This document shows, piece by piece, positions 6,363 through 14,073 of a stretch of 31,757 bases of DNA; positions within the stretch are counted from its first letter, which is position 1; each line of letters opens with the position of its first letter. The stretch comes from a virus, in the IMG/VR virus record IMGVR_UViG_3300042287_000220, positions 1 through 31,757 of that record; one strand, given 5' to 3'. Under the pieces are notes generated by a model. That model worked only from the letters and a program-made list of their open reading frames with translations. It did not search any database and had not been told where the DNA came from. Made by a program: the position numbers and the translations under genes.

Positions 6363-7405
6363 ACAGTGATTCCTCTAGACCGAGTTCCGCCTTTGCGTTT
6401 GATTCTACTGAGTTCATCTAAAGCATGGCGAATCTGTTCCATGTTCATTTTTAATTCTTCAAACTGACGAGCCATTATTTGCCACTCGCTAGGACTAGCG
6501 CCATCAGCACGACTAGCAAGATCCTTTAATTGGCCAGCAGCACGTAGCATGCGATATTTTAATTTTGCAGGATTGGCTTTGTCATGGCTGTGAATCATGG
6601 GATCCATGGGATCTGCGGGATCCATCTCAATAGGAGCTTCTTTAATTGTGCCTTCATTTTTTTTGTACAGTGGAGATATAGACCTTACAACGTCTTTTTT
6701 CATTTGATATGATTTGAAGAATTCTTTTTCTTTTTGACTCAACGGTCTATCGGTTTTAATTTTAGTCAGAATAAATTTAAAATAAGCATCGTCATCTGCC
6801 AATTCGTTGATTGTGCTTTCGTTGATGCCCATACCGTTACGTACCGCTGAAAACAAAGGTTTAGCAAGTTCTCCTGCACCTGTAGCTTCTTTGAATCCTT
6901 CAAAGTCGTTGTTGGCAGCAGCAGCTCTAGCACCGCTGGCACTGACACCCGCTACACCTTCAGCTCCATCTTCACGTTCCCCACTGCTGACGAAATCCAG
7001 CACTTCGAAATCGTAGAATCCGTGTGCCTTGCCTTCAACACCGTTGTACTGTGTGAGAAGACTTTTCATATCTTCTAATCTATCACTGCCTGCCACAAAG
7101 GTAGCACTGTTATATCCCTGCTCATGTAGGTATGAAGCCACCTTGCCTATGGTGTTAATGCCAGCATTATCGACCACATCACCGGCGTATTCAGGAAACA
7201 TTTCTTTGATAAATTTGATTTTAGTGGCATAGTCTAGAGGATTTTTCTTTTTATCCTGAGTCTGGCTGACAAATATCCTCATGTCGCCACCTTGCTGCTT
7301 CATGGTGTCCAGTACCTGTTTGTGTCCAATGGTAGGAGGATTCATCCTGCCGAAACAGAACGTCACATGTTTTGCACCAGCTTCAAATAATTCTAACAGC
7401 AGCAT
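6359..7405 (-). CDS. nucleotidyltransferase-like protein (NMNAT/cytidylyltransferase fold) with capsid-targeting-like leader
   Basis: The first ten residues, MLLLELFEAG, resemble the start of T4 Alt and contain LFEA, an exact prohead protease-type site. Immediately after it comes a nucleotidyltransferase signature, GRMNPPTIGH (19-28), in which T-x-G-H corresponds to the HxGH nucleotide-binding motif. An N-P-L-x-Y-A-x-K motif lies around 55-62. VAGSDR (about 104-109) and VSASGARAA (about 152-160, in place of ISxTxxR) are further family blocks. The remaining half (170-348) is helical, contains IKEA near 254, and ends in a basic tail. The family normally adenylates or cytidylates small phosphorylated substrates such as NMN; the substrate here is unknown. 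The gene is coupled by TAATG and ATGA overlaps in the late unit, not in a metabolic operon. Confidence 0.75.
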   Translation of the reverse strand: MLLLELFEAGAKHVTFCFGRMNPPTIGHKQVLDTMKQQGGDMRIFVSQTQDKKKNPLDYATKIKFIKEMFPEYAGDVVDNAGINTIGKVASYLHEQGYNSATFVAGSDRLEDMKSLLTQYNGVEGKAHGFYDFEVLDFVSSGEREDGAEGVAGVSASGARAAAANNDFEGFKEATGAGELAKPLFSAVRNGMGINESTINELADDDAYFKFILTKIKTDRPLSQKEKEFFKSYQMKKDVVRSISPLYKKNEGTIKEAPIEMDPADPMDPMIHSHDKANPAKLKYRMLRAAGQLKDLASRADGASPSEWQIMARQFEELKMNMEQIRHALDELSRIKRKGGTRSRGITV

Positions 7406-7740
7406 TAGTCGTAGTCGCCTTTTTCAAGATATTTTTCCTGCTCATCAGCAATGCGTTTTGCTAGGTCTATGAGTTTTTCTTTGGGAAACTTTTTTTCTCT
7501 ATCATCGATGTCGTATTTTTCGCAGTAATGATCCAAACAGGTTTCGATAGGTCGTATATAAACTTTGAATACTCGTGGATTACCTTGATGTTCTTTGTGT
7601 CTTTTCACAGCAGGAAAGAAATATTGGTTCAACATAGCATCGTCGTTGTCTATGAAGAACTTGAGATCGTCTAACCAATCAATTTCTTGTTGATCATCTT
7701 TAGGTGCACCAATAGCACTCCACATTTCTCTTAACAGCAT
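7405..7740 (-). CDS. conserved phage protein of unknown function
   Basis: The 111-residue protein is acidic and helical, with W8, W23 and a central YIRPIETCLDHYCEKYDID segment. I recognise it only as a hypothetical protein common in aquatic T4-like phages. It has no signal peptide or membrane segment, and both ends are joined to neighbours by TAATG, so its level is tied to the proteins on either side. A chaperone, scaffold or virion role would fit the position but nothing in the sequence proves it. Confidence 0.65.
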   Translation of the reverse strand: MLLREMWSAIGAPKDDQQEIDWLDDLKFFIDNDDAMLNQYFFPAVKRHKEHQGNPRVFKVYIRPIETCLDHYCEKYDIDDREKKFPKEKLIDLAKRIADEQEKYLEKGDYD

Positions 7741-8984
7741 TACCAGCTCCTACATGACCAATAACGTGCTTTCCAACGTGGACCTGGATTTTTGCAGTTA
7801 TGACGAGCACGGAAACTTTTTCTACGTGCTGGATTACTTTTCTTAATACGCATTTTCTTATCGCCGAAGTTTACCTTGACAATATTGCCGTTAGGCTTGC
7901 GTACATATACTTTGGATTTCTTAACATCGCCAGCCATTTTCTTGCCCAGCGGAACTTCACGTCCTTGATACTTGGCTTCATCTACATCACCTTCTTCCAC
8001 GCCTTGCGATCTATAAACTCCGTCTACATTCTGTTTTGGTGTGCCACCGGTGGCCTGTACAACAGCAGTTAATAAATCGTTGAATTTTAATTTAGGATTA
8101 ATTAACGCATTAGGAACAATAGTTTGGTCGCCATGTACTAGATCAACATCATCAAAGTAAAGTGGAGCATTTTTTTCTAATCCCGCTTCTTTACGTAGCC
8201 AGTTTGTGAGTTTCTTTTGGTCGCCATTTTTTTCGTACCATTTAGCAACATTATAACCGTGTGCCGAACCTTCCGTCACGCCTTCTTCGTACTTCTGTGC
8301 TTTCATGTAATCACGGGCTGTGTCGATGTAGTCTACGGCTTTGGTGATCTTGCTCTGTACCCATTCTGGAAGATTGTCATCTGCTTGTAGAATGCTGTAC
8401 AATTCTTCAGCGGCACTGTCTATAGTACGTAGATCATCCTTGGCCATGTCGCCTTCACGATCATACTCTCCGTAGTTTACAGGATCTTTGGGATCTTCAG
8501 GACCGTGGTCCTCCATTTTAACGCAGTTGTCTACGGTCTTGCCGCCTTTCTGTTTGGTGCCCATGCGCTTGTAACCTTTCCAACAGGCTTTGCCATCGAC
8601 ACCTTTTTGTTTGTCTTCTACTAATTCGCCCTCTAAAAACTCTAAACCCTCATTGGTCAGCATATCTATGGCAGTGTCATCCAATTCGATTACAATACCA
8701 TCTTCTAGAATGTCTACAATTTCTGTGGCGATTTCGTGATCTTCAGAAAAACTAATGCCAAATGCATCACCTATCTGAAATGATTCTGAAAATCCTTTGG
8801 CTTTGGCTTCTTTTTCGAGATCAGCCTTGCGTTGTATAATTGCTTGGGAAATTTCTGGATCTTTGTTGGCTGTGGGATCTGATTCTAGATCGTCTAGTGC
8901 CTGTCTTTTGGCTTTGAGATCGTCCTGATCTTTAAGAGCTGTTTCGTTGACGATAGCGTCTAGTTTGGATATAAGGTCTCTCAT
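7740..8984 (-). CDS. large modular late protein with protease-site linkers and conserved basic Cys/Trp C-terminus
   Basis: The 414-residue product starts with a helix (MRDLISKLDAIVNETALKD) and a coiled-coil-like stretch to about residue 66. An acidic domain (70-125) follows, then a short basic module with KACWKGYKRMGTKQKGGK (about 131-148) and a helical part (160-230). After the linker VTEG a folded module begins NVAKWYEKNGDQKKLTNWL. A second linker contains VEEG and VDEA, and leads into the C-terminal basic module ending RHNCKNPGPRWKARYWSCRSW. I recall this last module and the KACWKGYKRMG module as separately recurring elements in aquatic T4-like phages. The linkers look like prohead protease sites. 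It is the first gene after the late promoter at 9009-9016. Exact role unknown. Confidence 0.65.
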   Translation of the reverse strand: MRDLISKLDAIVNETALKDQDDLKAKRQALDDLESDPTANKDPEISQAIIQRKADLEKEAKAKGFSESFQIGDAFGISFSEDHEIATEIVDILEDGIVIELDDTAIDMLTNEGLEFLEGELVEDKQKGVDGKACWKGYKRMGTKQKGGKTVDNCVKMEDHGPEDPKDPVNYGEYDREGDMAKDDLRTIDSAAEELYSILQADDNLPEWVQSKITKAVDYIDTARDYMKAQKYEEGVTEGSAHGYNVAKWYEKNGDQKKLTNWLRKEAGLEKNAPLYFDDVDLVHGDQTIVPNALINPKLKFNDLLTAVVQATGGTPKQNVDGVYRSQGVEEGDVDEAKYQGREVPLGKKMAGDVKKSKVYVRKPNGNIVKVNFGDKKMRIKKSNPARRKSFRARHNCKNPGPRWKARYWSCRSW

Positions 8985-9008
8985 AGTATGTTCCGTAAGG
9001 TCATACTA

Positions 9009-9016
9009 TATTTATC
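9009..9016 (-). promoter_or_regulatory. T4-type late promoter, GATAAATA, heading the nine-gene late unit
   Basis: GATAAATATAG on the minus strand matches the late consensus at seven of eight bases and lies in a 44-base intergenic gap, 24 bases before the ATG at 8984. The next strong terminator in that direction is at 2793-2823, defining one late transcription unit. Confidence 0.7.
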
Positions 9017-9028
9017 GAAACTCTATCT

Positions 9029-9394
9029 CTAATAACTATAACGGATTTCTGTGATCGTGCCTTCTTCCAGCTGGTAAGCAGCACGGATATACACGAATTT
9101 GCCTGTGAATGTACACGCAGCGTTATTTGTTAGGGGGGTACTATCAATAGCGGTCAATGTTACATCAGCACTATCATAGACTATATCAAACCAATCCGCA
9201 TCACCAGGATACAGTTCTAGAGTAGCCTGTATCTTGACGGATCCTTTGAAATTATCAAACTCAAATACCGCGGTATGGACTCCGTTGTTGTTTCGGTAGT
9301 AACCTGCAGCTGGACTTTTGGCAGAATATTGATAGTTGGGATACTGACTGTTATCAGCAGTAGCGGCCAGCAGTACACGAGTTTGATTGGACAT
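9029..9394 (-). CDS. probable virion protein of unknown function
   Basis: The 121-residue protein is beta-rich throughout, with alternating polar and hydrophobic residues (GSVKIQATLELYPGDADW, about 50-67, and a final FVYIRAAYQLEEGTITEIRY strand pair). This fits a single compact beta-sandwich such as a decoration or tail protein, but I do not recognise the family. It starts with ATG at 9394 just after the stop of the 226-residue gene. It closes the unit that begins with dnaJ. Confidence 0.55.
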   Translation of the reverse strand: MSNQTRVLLAATADNSQYPNYQYSAKSPAAGYYRNNNGVHTAVFEFDNFKGSVKIQATLELYPGDADWFDIVYDSADVTLTAIDSTPLTNNAACTFTGKFVYIRAAYQLEEGTITEIRYSY

Positions 9395-9397
9395 CAG

Positions 9398-10078
9398 TTA
9401 TTTATCGGAGATAACAAAGTTGTAGATCTTGCCCACCACTTCGGCATTACGCAGCTTCATCATTAACAGGGTCTGATCATCTTCTACCAACACATATCTG
9501 CGATCCCAGTTCCAGTCTGTGGCCAAAAACCATTTTTCCACAGCAGGTGTGCAGGTCACATGTGGTATCTGTGTTTTTAACCAGTCGATATAGCGTTTTT
9601 TGCCTGGACGATCGTTGGCCATTTTATGTGGTAATAGATATACCCTGTAGTTGAATCTATCTTTGGGTAGTTTTTTTACAGTAATAGAGTTTTTATTTTC
9701 GTTAAGTATGTCTATAGAATCTGTTGAAGGCTCGAAACAGTGTTTTAACTGAGATCCAAATTTAATAATTGCACCGTTATAAAAATCTACATCATTGGTG
9801 TACAGATCGATAGTGTTACGTTCTATTCTTGTGGCGTATTGTGTCTTATCATAAACTTCTAAAAACTCACATAGGACTAGAATTTCCTCACGATTATTCC
9901 AATATTCTAGTTTGTATCGATATCGGTCAATTTCGGGTTCAGGACCTTTACAGAAATCTTTGATTGCATCAATGGTATGCAATCTCAGCATTGTGCAACC
10001 TCTGAGATTTACAGTAACCTTGTACAGCCATTTGCCGTAGAATTTATGATTGGTGTATTTGATTTTCTGGTTCTGCAT
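9398..10078 (-). CDS. conserved phage protein of unknown function
   Basis: The 226-residue protein mixes basic and aromatic strands (HKFYGKWLYKVTVNLRGC near the N-terminus) with a segment WLKTQIPHVTCTPAVEKWF (about 165-183). No catalytic motif, signal or membrane segment was recognised. The ATG at 10078 lies 35 bases inside the end of clpA, with GGAAAA just upstream, so it is translationally linked to the chaperone ATPase. Its position downstream of clpA might suggest an adaptor or a substrate, but that is only a guess from context. Confidence 0.6.
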   Translation of the reverse strand: MQNQKIKYTNHKFYGKWLYKVTVNLRGCTMLRLHTIDAIKDFCKGPEPEIDRYRYKLEYWNNREEILVLCEFLEVYDKTQYATRIERNTIDLYTNDVDFYNGAIIKFGSQLKHCFEPSTDSIDILNENKNSITVKKLPKDRFNYRVYLLPHKMANDRPGKKRYIDWLKTQIPHVTCTPAVEKWFLATDWNWDRRYVLVEDDQTLLMMKLRNAEVVGKIYNFVISDK

Positions 10079-12398
10079 TTTTTCCAGCCTCTTCTAGACT
10101 CTGTTGTGCTTTCAGCAATTTGCGTTCAGCTTTGGTCAAAGGTTTAGGCAATTCAGTTACAACAAAATCTAGTTTATCATCTACGATATCTACAGTAACA
10201 CGACCACCGTTAACTAGATCTCCAAACAGCACTCTGCGACTCAGGGGTGATTTAACTTCATTGTCTATCAATCTTGCCAACGGTCTAGCACCCATCTTGG
10301 AATCATAGCCACGCTCTGCTAGATATTTTGCTGCCTTGGCGGTCAACACTATCTCTATGCCTTTGTCTTTGAGTTGTGAATTGAGATCTCCCACAAACTT
10401 CTTAACAATCTGTTCAACCACTTTGTGGTCTAGCTTACCAAATTTGATAACAGCATCTAGTCGATTGCGGAATTCAGGCGCAAAGAATTTCTTAATGGCT
10501 TTGTCATCTTCGTCGTCACGCTCTAGTGTACCAAAACCTATCGAGTTACGTTCGTTGTCTGCGGCTCCTAGGTTACTGGTCATAATAAGGATGCAGTTGC
10601 GGCCATCTGCTTGCTTACCATTTGAACCTGTGACAAATCCATTGTCCATGAATGCCAACAAGATGTTCATGACATCCGGGTGTGCTTTTTCTACCTCATC
10701 TAATAATAGAATGCTGTTAGCATGCTCTTGCAGTTTGGTAATCAGCTGTCCGGCATTGTCTTCGTAGCCCACGTATCCCGGAGGAGCTCCGATCAACCGT
10801 GCTACAGAATGTTTCTCCTGATATTCACCCATATCAAATCGAATCAACTGCATGCCCATCTTGTCTGCTAGTTGTTTGGCAGTTTCTGTTTTACCTGTGC
10901 CTGTTGGACCAGAGAATAAAAAACTACCAATGGGTTTGTTAGGAGCTTTCATGCCTGCCTGACTAACAAAGATTTTATCCAGCAGTGTTTCTACTGCACG
11001 ATCCTGTCCATAGACTACACCCTTCATCTGAGAATCTAAATCACTGAGATTCTTTGATTCTTTTTGTGCCACGGTTTCTAAAGGCATGTTAATCATTTTA
11101 CTCAACTCGTAAGTGACCTGTTCAATGTCTACAATCTGTGGTACACCTTCCATACCTTCATCATCTTTTAGTTTATATCTGGCGCTGGCACAATCTATAA
11201 TGTCAATAGCCTTATCTGGCAGTTTTTTATCTGCCATGTATTTGACACTGAGTTTAACTGCCTGTTCTATAGCAGCATCTGATATTTTTACATTGTGATG
11301 ACTTTCGTAGTATTTTTTAAGTCCTTTTAGAATCTTTATAGACATTTCTTCAGACGGTTCTTCGATAGTCACACGTTGGAATCTACGCATCAGAGCACGA
11401 TCACTTTCAAAGTGTTTGCGATATTCTTCCCAGGTAGTAGATGCTATCAGCTTAATTACACCCTTGGTCAGTATGGGTTTCAGCATGTTGCTCATGTCGT
11501 TGGAACTTTGATTAGCTGCTCCTGCTCCCTGCATCATATGTGCTTCATCTATGAATAGAATAATTTTGCCTTTCTTTTCCAACGCTGCTAACACTGCCTT
11601 GACACGTTCTTCAAAATCACCTCTATACTTAGACCCTGCCAACATGGCAGAAATATCTAAGGTATAGACCTGATGATCTTGTATGAATTTAGGAACCTTC
11701 TTTTCATGTATCTTGCGAGCGATACCTTCGGCGATGGCAGTTTTACCTACTCCGGGATCTCCTACCATCAACACATTGGCTTTGTTTCTACGAGCCAACA
11801 CCAATTGTATTTTTTCAATTTCTTCATCGCGGCCAATTACTGGATCGAGTTTGCGTTGTTTGGCTTTGAGGCTGAGATTGGTGCAGAATTGATTGAGAAT
11901 CCTATCGATCTGATTACTAGACACCTGTTTGATTTCTCCTTCAACATCCACAGACTCTGGTTGTACTATGTTTTCTTGGAAAAATTTAACAAACTTTTCT
12001 TTAGTGACTCCGCCTTTTTGTAGAAAGTAAAAACCAAAACTGTTCTTCTCACTGAGCACACTGATAATCACGTCAGCCACTTCCATGCGTTGACGTCCAC
12101 TAAACAACACCTGAGTAAAACAGCGATTCAGCACACGCTCTACTGAATTAGTTTTTTTAGGTTTATAGTTTTTTTCTGCGGTCTTAATGTCGTTGAGATT
12201 GTTTTTTAGATAATGATCGAGATTGGTTTTAACAAAGGCAGCGTCTGCCCCAAAACTTTCTAACAGAGTGTAGGTTTCTTGATCACTGATCATAGCATAT
12301 ACAATATGTTCTATGGTAATGTACTCATGTCCAAGACCTTTAGCCAAATTGATAGAGTTTTCAAAAATGTCTTGTAGGTGTTTGCTGGGTTCTATCAC
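10044..12398 (-). CDS. clpA: ClpA-like AAA+ unfoldase
   Basis: At 784 residues this is a full-length two-ring Clp ATPase. It has an N-terminal Clp repeat domain (1-145), D1 with Walker A GDPGVGKT (213-220) and Walker B ILFIDE (280-285), and D2 with Walker A GPTGTGKT (497-504) and Walker B ILLLDE (563-568). D2 also has the SNLG sensor and APEFRNRLD arginine finger. It lacks the long coiled-coil middle domain of ClpB. An IGF tripeptide at 620-622 is in the position of the ClpA loop that docks to ClpP, so it should unfold proteins and feed them to a ClpP, probably the host's, since no clpP is in this window. The start is GTG at 12398, with AGGGAA upstream. It follows dnaJ by three bases. Confidence 0.95.
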   Translation of the reverse strand: MIEPSKHLQDIFENSINLAKGLGHEYITIEHIVYAMISDQETYTLLESFGADAAFVKTNLDHYLKNNLNDIKTAEKNYKPKKTNSVERVLNRCFTQVLFSGRQRMEVADVIISVLSEKNSFGFYFLQKGGVTKEKFVKFFQENIVQPESVDVEGEIKQVSSNQIDRILNQFCTNLSLKAKQRKLDPVIGRDEEIEKIQLVLARRNKANVLMVGDPGVGKTAIAEGIARKIHEKKVPKFIQDHQVYTLDISAMLAGSKYRGDFEERVKAVLAALEKKGKIILFIDEAHMMQGAGAANQSSNDMSNMLKPILTKGVIKLIASTTWEEYRKHFESDRALMRRFQRVTIEEPSEEMSIKILKGLKKYYESHHNVKISDAAIEQAVKLSVKYMADKKLPDKAIDIIDCASARYKLKDDEGMEGVPQIVDIEQVTYELSKMINMPLETVAQKESKNLSDLDSQMKGVVYGQDRAVETLLDKIFVSQAGMKAPNKPIGSFLFSGPTGTGKTETAKQLADKMGMQLIRFDMGEYQEKHSVARLIGAPPGYVGYEDNAGQLITKLQEHANSILLLDEVEKAHPDVMNILLAFMDNGFVTGSNGKQADGRNCILIMTSNLGAADNERNSIGFGTLERDDEDDKAIKKFFAPEFRNRLDAVIKFGKLDHKVVEQIVKKFVGDLNSQLKDKGIEIVLTAKAAKYLAERGYDSKMGARPLARLIDNEVKSPLSRRVLFGDLVNGGRVTVDIVDDKLDFVVTELPKPLTKAERKLLKAQQSLEEAGKNAEPENQIHQS

Positions 12399-12401
12399 TG
12401 T

Positions 12402-13247
12402 TTATATTCCCTGTTGTTGTAATTGTTTAATCTGTGCTCGTTGATTTTCGCTGAGATTCTGTGGCACATGCACTTTTAGTTTAACCAAAAGGTTTCCTCG
12501 CTGTCTATTTCTCATGTTAGGTAAACCTTCTCCTCTGCAACTCAATACCGTTTCTGGCTGTGTGCCAGCTGGCACAGTGATGTTGAGTGTTTTATTGTCC
12601 AGAGTCTCTATAGTTAACGAGGTACCTAACATAGCATCCCAAACAGAAATCTGCTGTTCTAAGATCAAAGATGTATGATCTCTGTGAAATCGAGCATGCT
12701 GTTTGACTAACACATTTACTATGAGGTCTCCAGGTCTAAGACCCTGTATGGAATTATCTCCCATACCTTCGTAGCGTATCTGCTGACCATGTTCTATACC
12801 AGCGGGAATCACAATGTTGATCATCTTGTTCTTACCGCCAGGTATAGAAATCTCTGCATTGAGTTCCTTGCCCTGTAACACATCCTCTAACGTAATTTCT
12901 ATAGTGATATTCAGTGTTTTATTTTTCCTTAGAGGTTCTCGACCAAATCCACCTCCGAAGCCAAAGTTTCCGAACAGATCATTTAGATTGCCTGTGCCAA
13001 AGTGAAACTCAAATGGATTCTGTTGGCCTTGATGGTGAAAGCCCTGTTGATTGGGATCCATACCAGCATCAATCATTCTGCGTTTGTCCGGATCGCTGAG
13101 TGATTCATAAGCCGTAGAAATTTCTTTGAATTTGGCCTGATCACCTCCTCGATCGGGATGATGTTTCATAGCCATCGATCGATAGGCTTTTTTGATTTCG
13201 GCGTCTGTGGCGCCTCTTTTTAATCCTAGGGTAGCGTAATAATCCAT
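12402..13247 (-). CDS. DnaJ/CbpA-type J-domain co-chaperone
   Basis: I start at the ATG at 13247, giving 281 residues. The J domain (2-70) has the HPD motif at 30-32, which stimulates DnaK ATPase. A Gly/Phe-rich linker (about 65-105) and two beta-rich client-binding domains with a C-terminal dimerisation segment follow. There is no CxxCxGxG zinc finger, so it is of the CbpA or class II type. A TTG at 13262 would add five residues but lies upstream of the predicted transcription start. There is no ribosome-binding site; the -10 box TATACT ends six bases before the ATG, implying a leaderless mRNA. Together with clpA it forms a chaperone operon that would work with host DnaK and ClpP. Confidence 0.92.
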   Translation of the reverse strand: MDYYATLGLKRGATDAEIKKAYRSMAMKHHPDRGGDQAKFKEISTAYESLSDPDKRRMIDAGMDPNQQGFHHQGQQNPFEFHFGTGNLNDLFGNFGFGGGFGREPLRKNKTLNITIEITLEDVLQGKELNAEISIPGGKNKMINIVIPAGIEHGQQIRYEGMGDNSIQGLRPGDLIVNVLVKQHARFHRDHTSLILEQQISVWDAMLGTSLTIETLDNKTLNITVPAGTQPETVLSCRGEGLPNMRNRQRGNLLVKLKVHVPQNLSENQRAQIKQLQQQGI

Positions 13248-13253
13248 GTTTAT

Positions 13254-13282
13254 AGTATACAATAAAAATAGGACTACGTCAA
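13254..13282 (-). promoter_or_regulatory. sigma70-type promoter within a terminator, predicted leaderless dnaJ start
   Basis: TTGACG (13277-13282) and TATACT (13254-13259) are 17 bases apart on the minus strand. The -35 box sits in the loop and arm of the terminator hairpin and the spacer holds its T-tract. Seven bases beyond the -10 box is the A of the dnaJ ATG at 13247, the same geometry as the promoter at 262-290. Confidence 0.7.
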
Positions 13283-13290
13283 GTAGTCCT
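13260..13290 (-). terminator. Rho-independent terminator of the lysis operon
   Basis: AGGACTAC (13270-13277) and GTAGTCCT (13283-13290) form a perfect 8-bp stem with a 5-base loop. On the minus strand it is followed by ATTTTTATTG. It lies just downstream of the small secreted-protein gene and overlaps the dnaJ promoter. Confidence 0.9.
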
Positions 13291-13321
13291 AAGTATTTAC
13301 TACAGATTTACTGAACAAGAA

Positions 13322-13543
13322 TTATTTTTTTACTGGTACTGCTGTGCCTTCATGCTTTTTATGCACTTTGACTTCTTTGCAGTTCTGCTTGGGTTTTTTA
13401 GTTTTCGGATCTATCACCGGTTTTCCATCTTTGCCCTGTTGATCCACACAGACTTTTTTAGTTTCTGGTTTTGCATCTTCGGCACCATACACAGGCATAG
13501 CCACGGTAAGTGCGAGACCTAGTGCTAGAATAATATTTTTCAT
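13322..13543 (-). CDS. small secreted Lys-rich protein
   Basis: The 73-residue product has a textbook signal peptide, MKNIILALGLALTVAMPVYG, with likely cleavage after AxA-like VYG-A near residue 21. The mature part is basic and has two cysteines (about 32 and 55) that could form a disulfide in the periplasm, plus a PVIDPKTKKPKQNC segment. I recall similar short proteins in aquatic phage genomes but no function. AAGGAA precedes the ATG. It is the last gene of the lysis operon, so a role in envelope disruption or in blocking superinfection is possible. Confidence 0.7.
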   Translation of the reverse strand: MKNIILALGLALTVAMPVYGAEDAKPETKKVCVDQQGKDGKPVIDPKTKKPKQNCKEVKVHKKHEGTAVPVKK

Positions 13544-13552
13544 ATGTGTTCC

Positions 13553-14056
13553 TTATAGTTCTGGTTGATCTGGTTGCATAGGCATCGGCTTACCTGTGCT
13601 ACTTGTCATTGGCCTTGCTGGCGCAACTGGTGTTGTACCCCAACTCGGTGCTGGTGCAAAACTTGTGCTTGAGGCTGGTGCTGCAGAACCGAAGCCTCCT
13701 GGTGTTGCGCCAAATCCTGGCGACGGTGCACCAAATGTTGTAGTAACGCTTTGGGATACCGGTGCGAGCCCGCCATTGTTTGCTCCGTTTAATTTTTCTT
13801 GTGTACGGCCAAATGCTGCAATGCCTAATACAGCTCCCATGGCGATGTGGAACAATCCTGCACCTTGCAGTGTTAATGGATTCCATTGTGTAAGACCTGT
13901 TCCTACAGTAGTTTGCAATAAACTCCACAATACTGGAAATACAACCATGTCCATGGTACAGACCAGCATGTACATCCACCCCATCATTGGACGCCATTTA
14001 CTGTTCATCCAATCTTCTTTTTTCTTTTCTGATTCGCTTTTAACTTCCTCGCTCAT
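13553..14056 (-). CDS. probable holin
   Basis: The 167-residue protein has a charged N-terminus (1-20), then KWRPMMGWMYM leading into a membrane segment (about 24-47) and a second one (about 63-83), followed by a long Gly/Ala/Pro/Ser-rich cytoplasmic-type tail (88-167). The KWRP-x-x-GW start and the hydrophobic layout resemble the phage and gene-transfer-agent holin family PF11351. Holins form lesions in the inner membrane that time endolysin release. AAGGAA lies upstream of the ATG. It sits in one operon with endolysin and spanins, which supports the assignment. The long low-complexity tail is unusual for a holin. Confidence 0.7.
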   Translation of the reverse strand: MSEEVKSESEKKKEDWMNSKWRPMMGWMYMLVCTMDMVVFPVLWSLLQTTVGTGLTQWNPLTLQGAGLFHIAMGAVLGIAAFGRTQEKLNGANNGGLAPVSQSVTTTFGAPSPGFGATPGGFGSAAPASSTSFAPAPSWGTTPVAPARPMTSSTGKPMPMQPDQPEL

Positions 14057-14073
14057 ATCTTATTCCTTTTCCG

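Noticed and set aside
9399-9406. GATAAATA just before the gene at 9029-9394
   Set aside because: It lies only five bases from the ATG, unlike the other late promoters, and overlaps the preceding stop codon. It could be real only for a leaderless late mRNA.
10336-10767. Plus-strand frame of 143 codons inside clpA
   Set aside because: It is antisense to the conserved second ATPase domain and has Ser/Leu-rich composition typical of a shadow frame.
12399-12406. TATAAACA before clpA
   Set aside because: It is the spacer between a good ribosome-binding site and the GTG start, too close to act as a late promoter.
13248-13262. TTG start adding five residues to DnaJ
   Set aside because: The J domain normally begins with MDYYATLG-like residues, and the TTG lies upstream of the expected transcription start.
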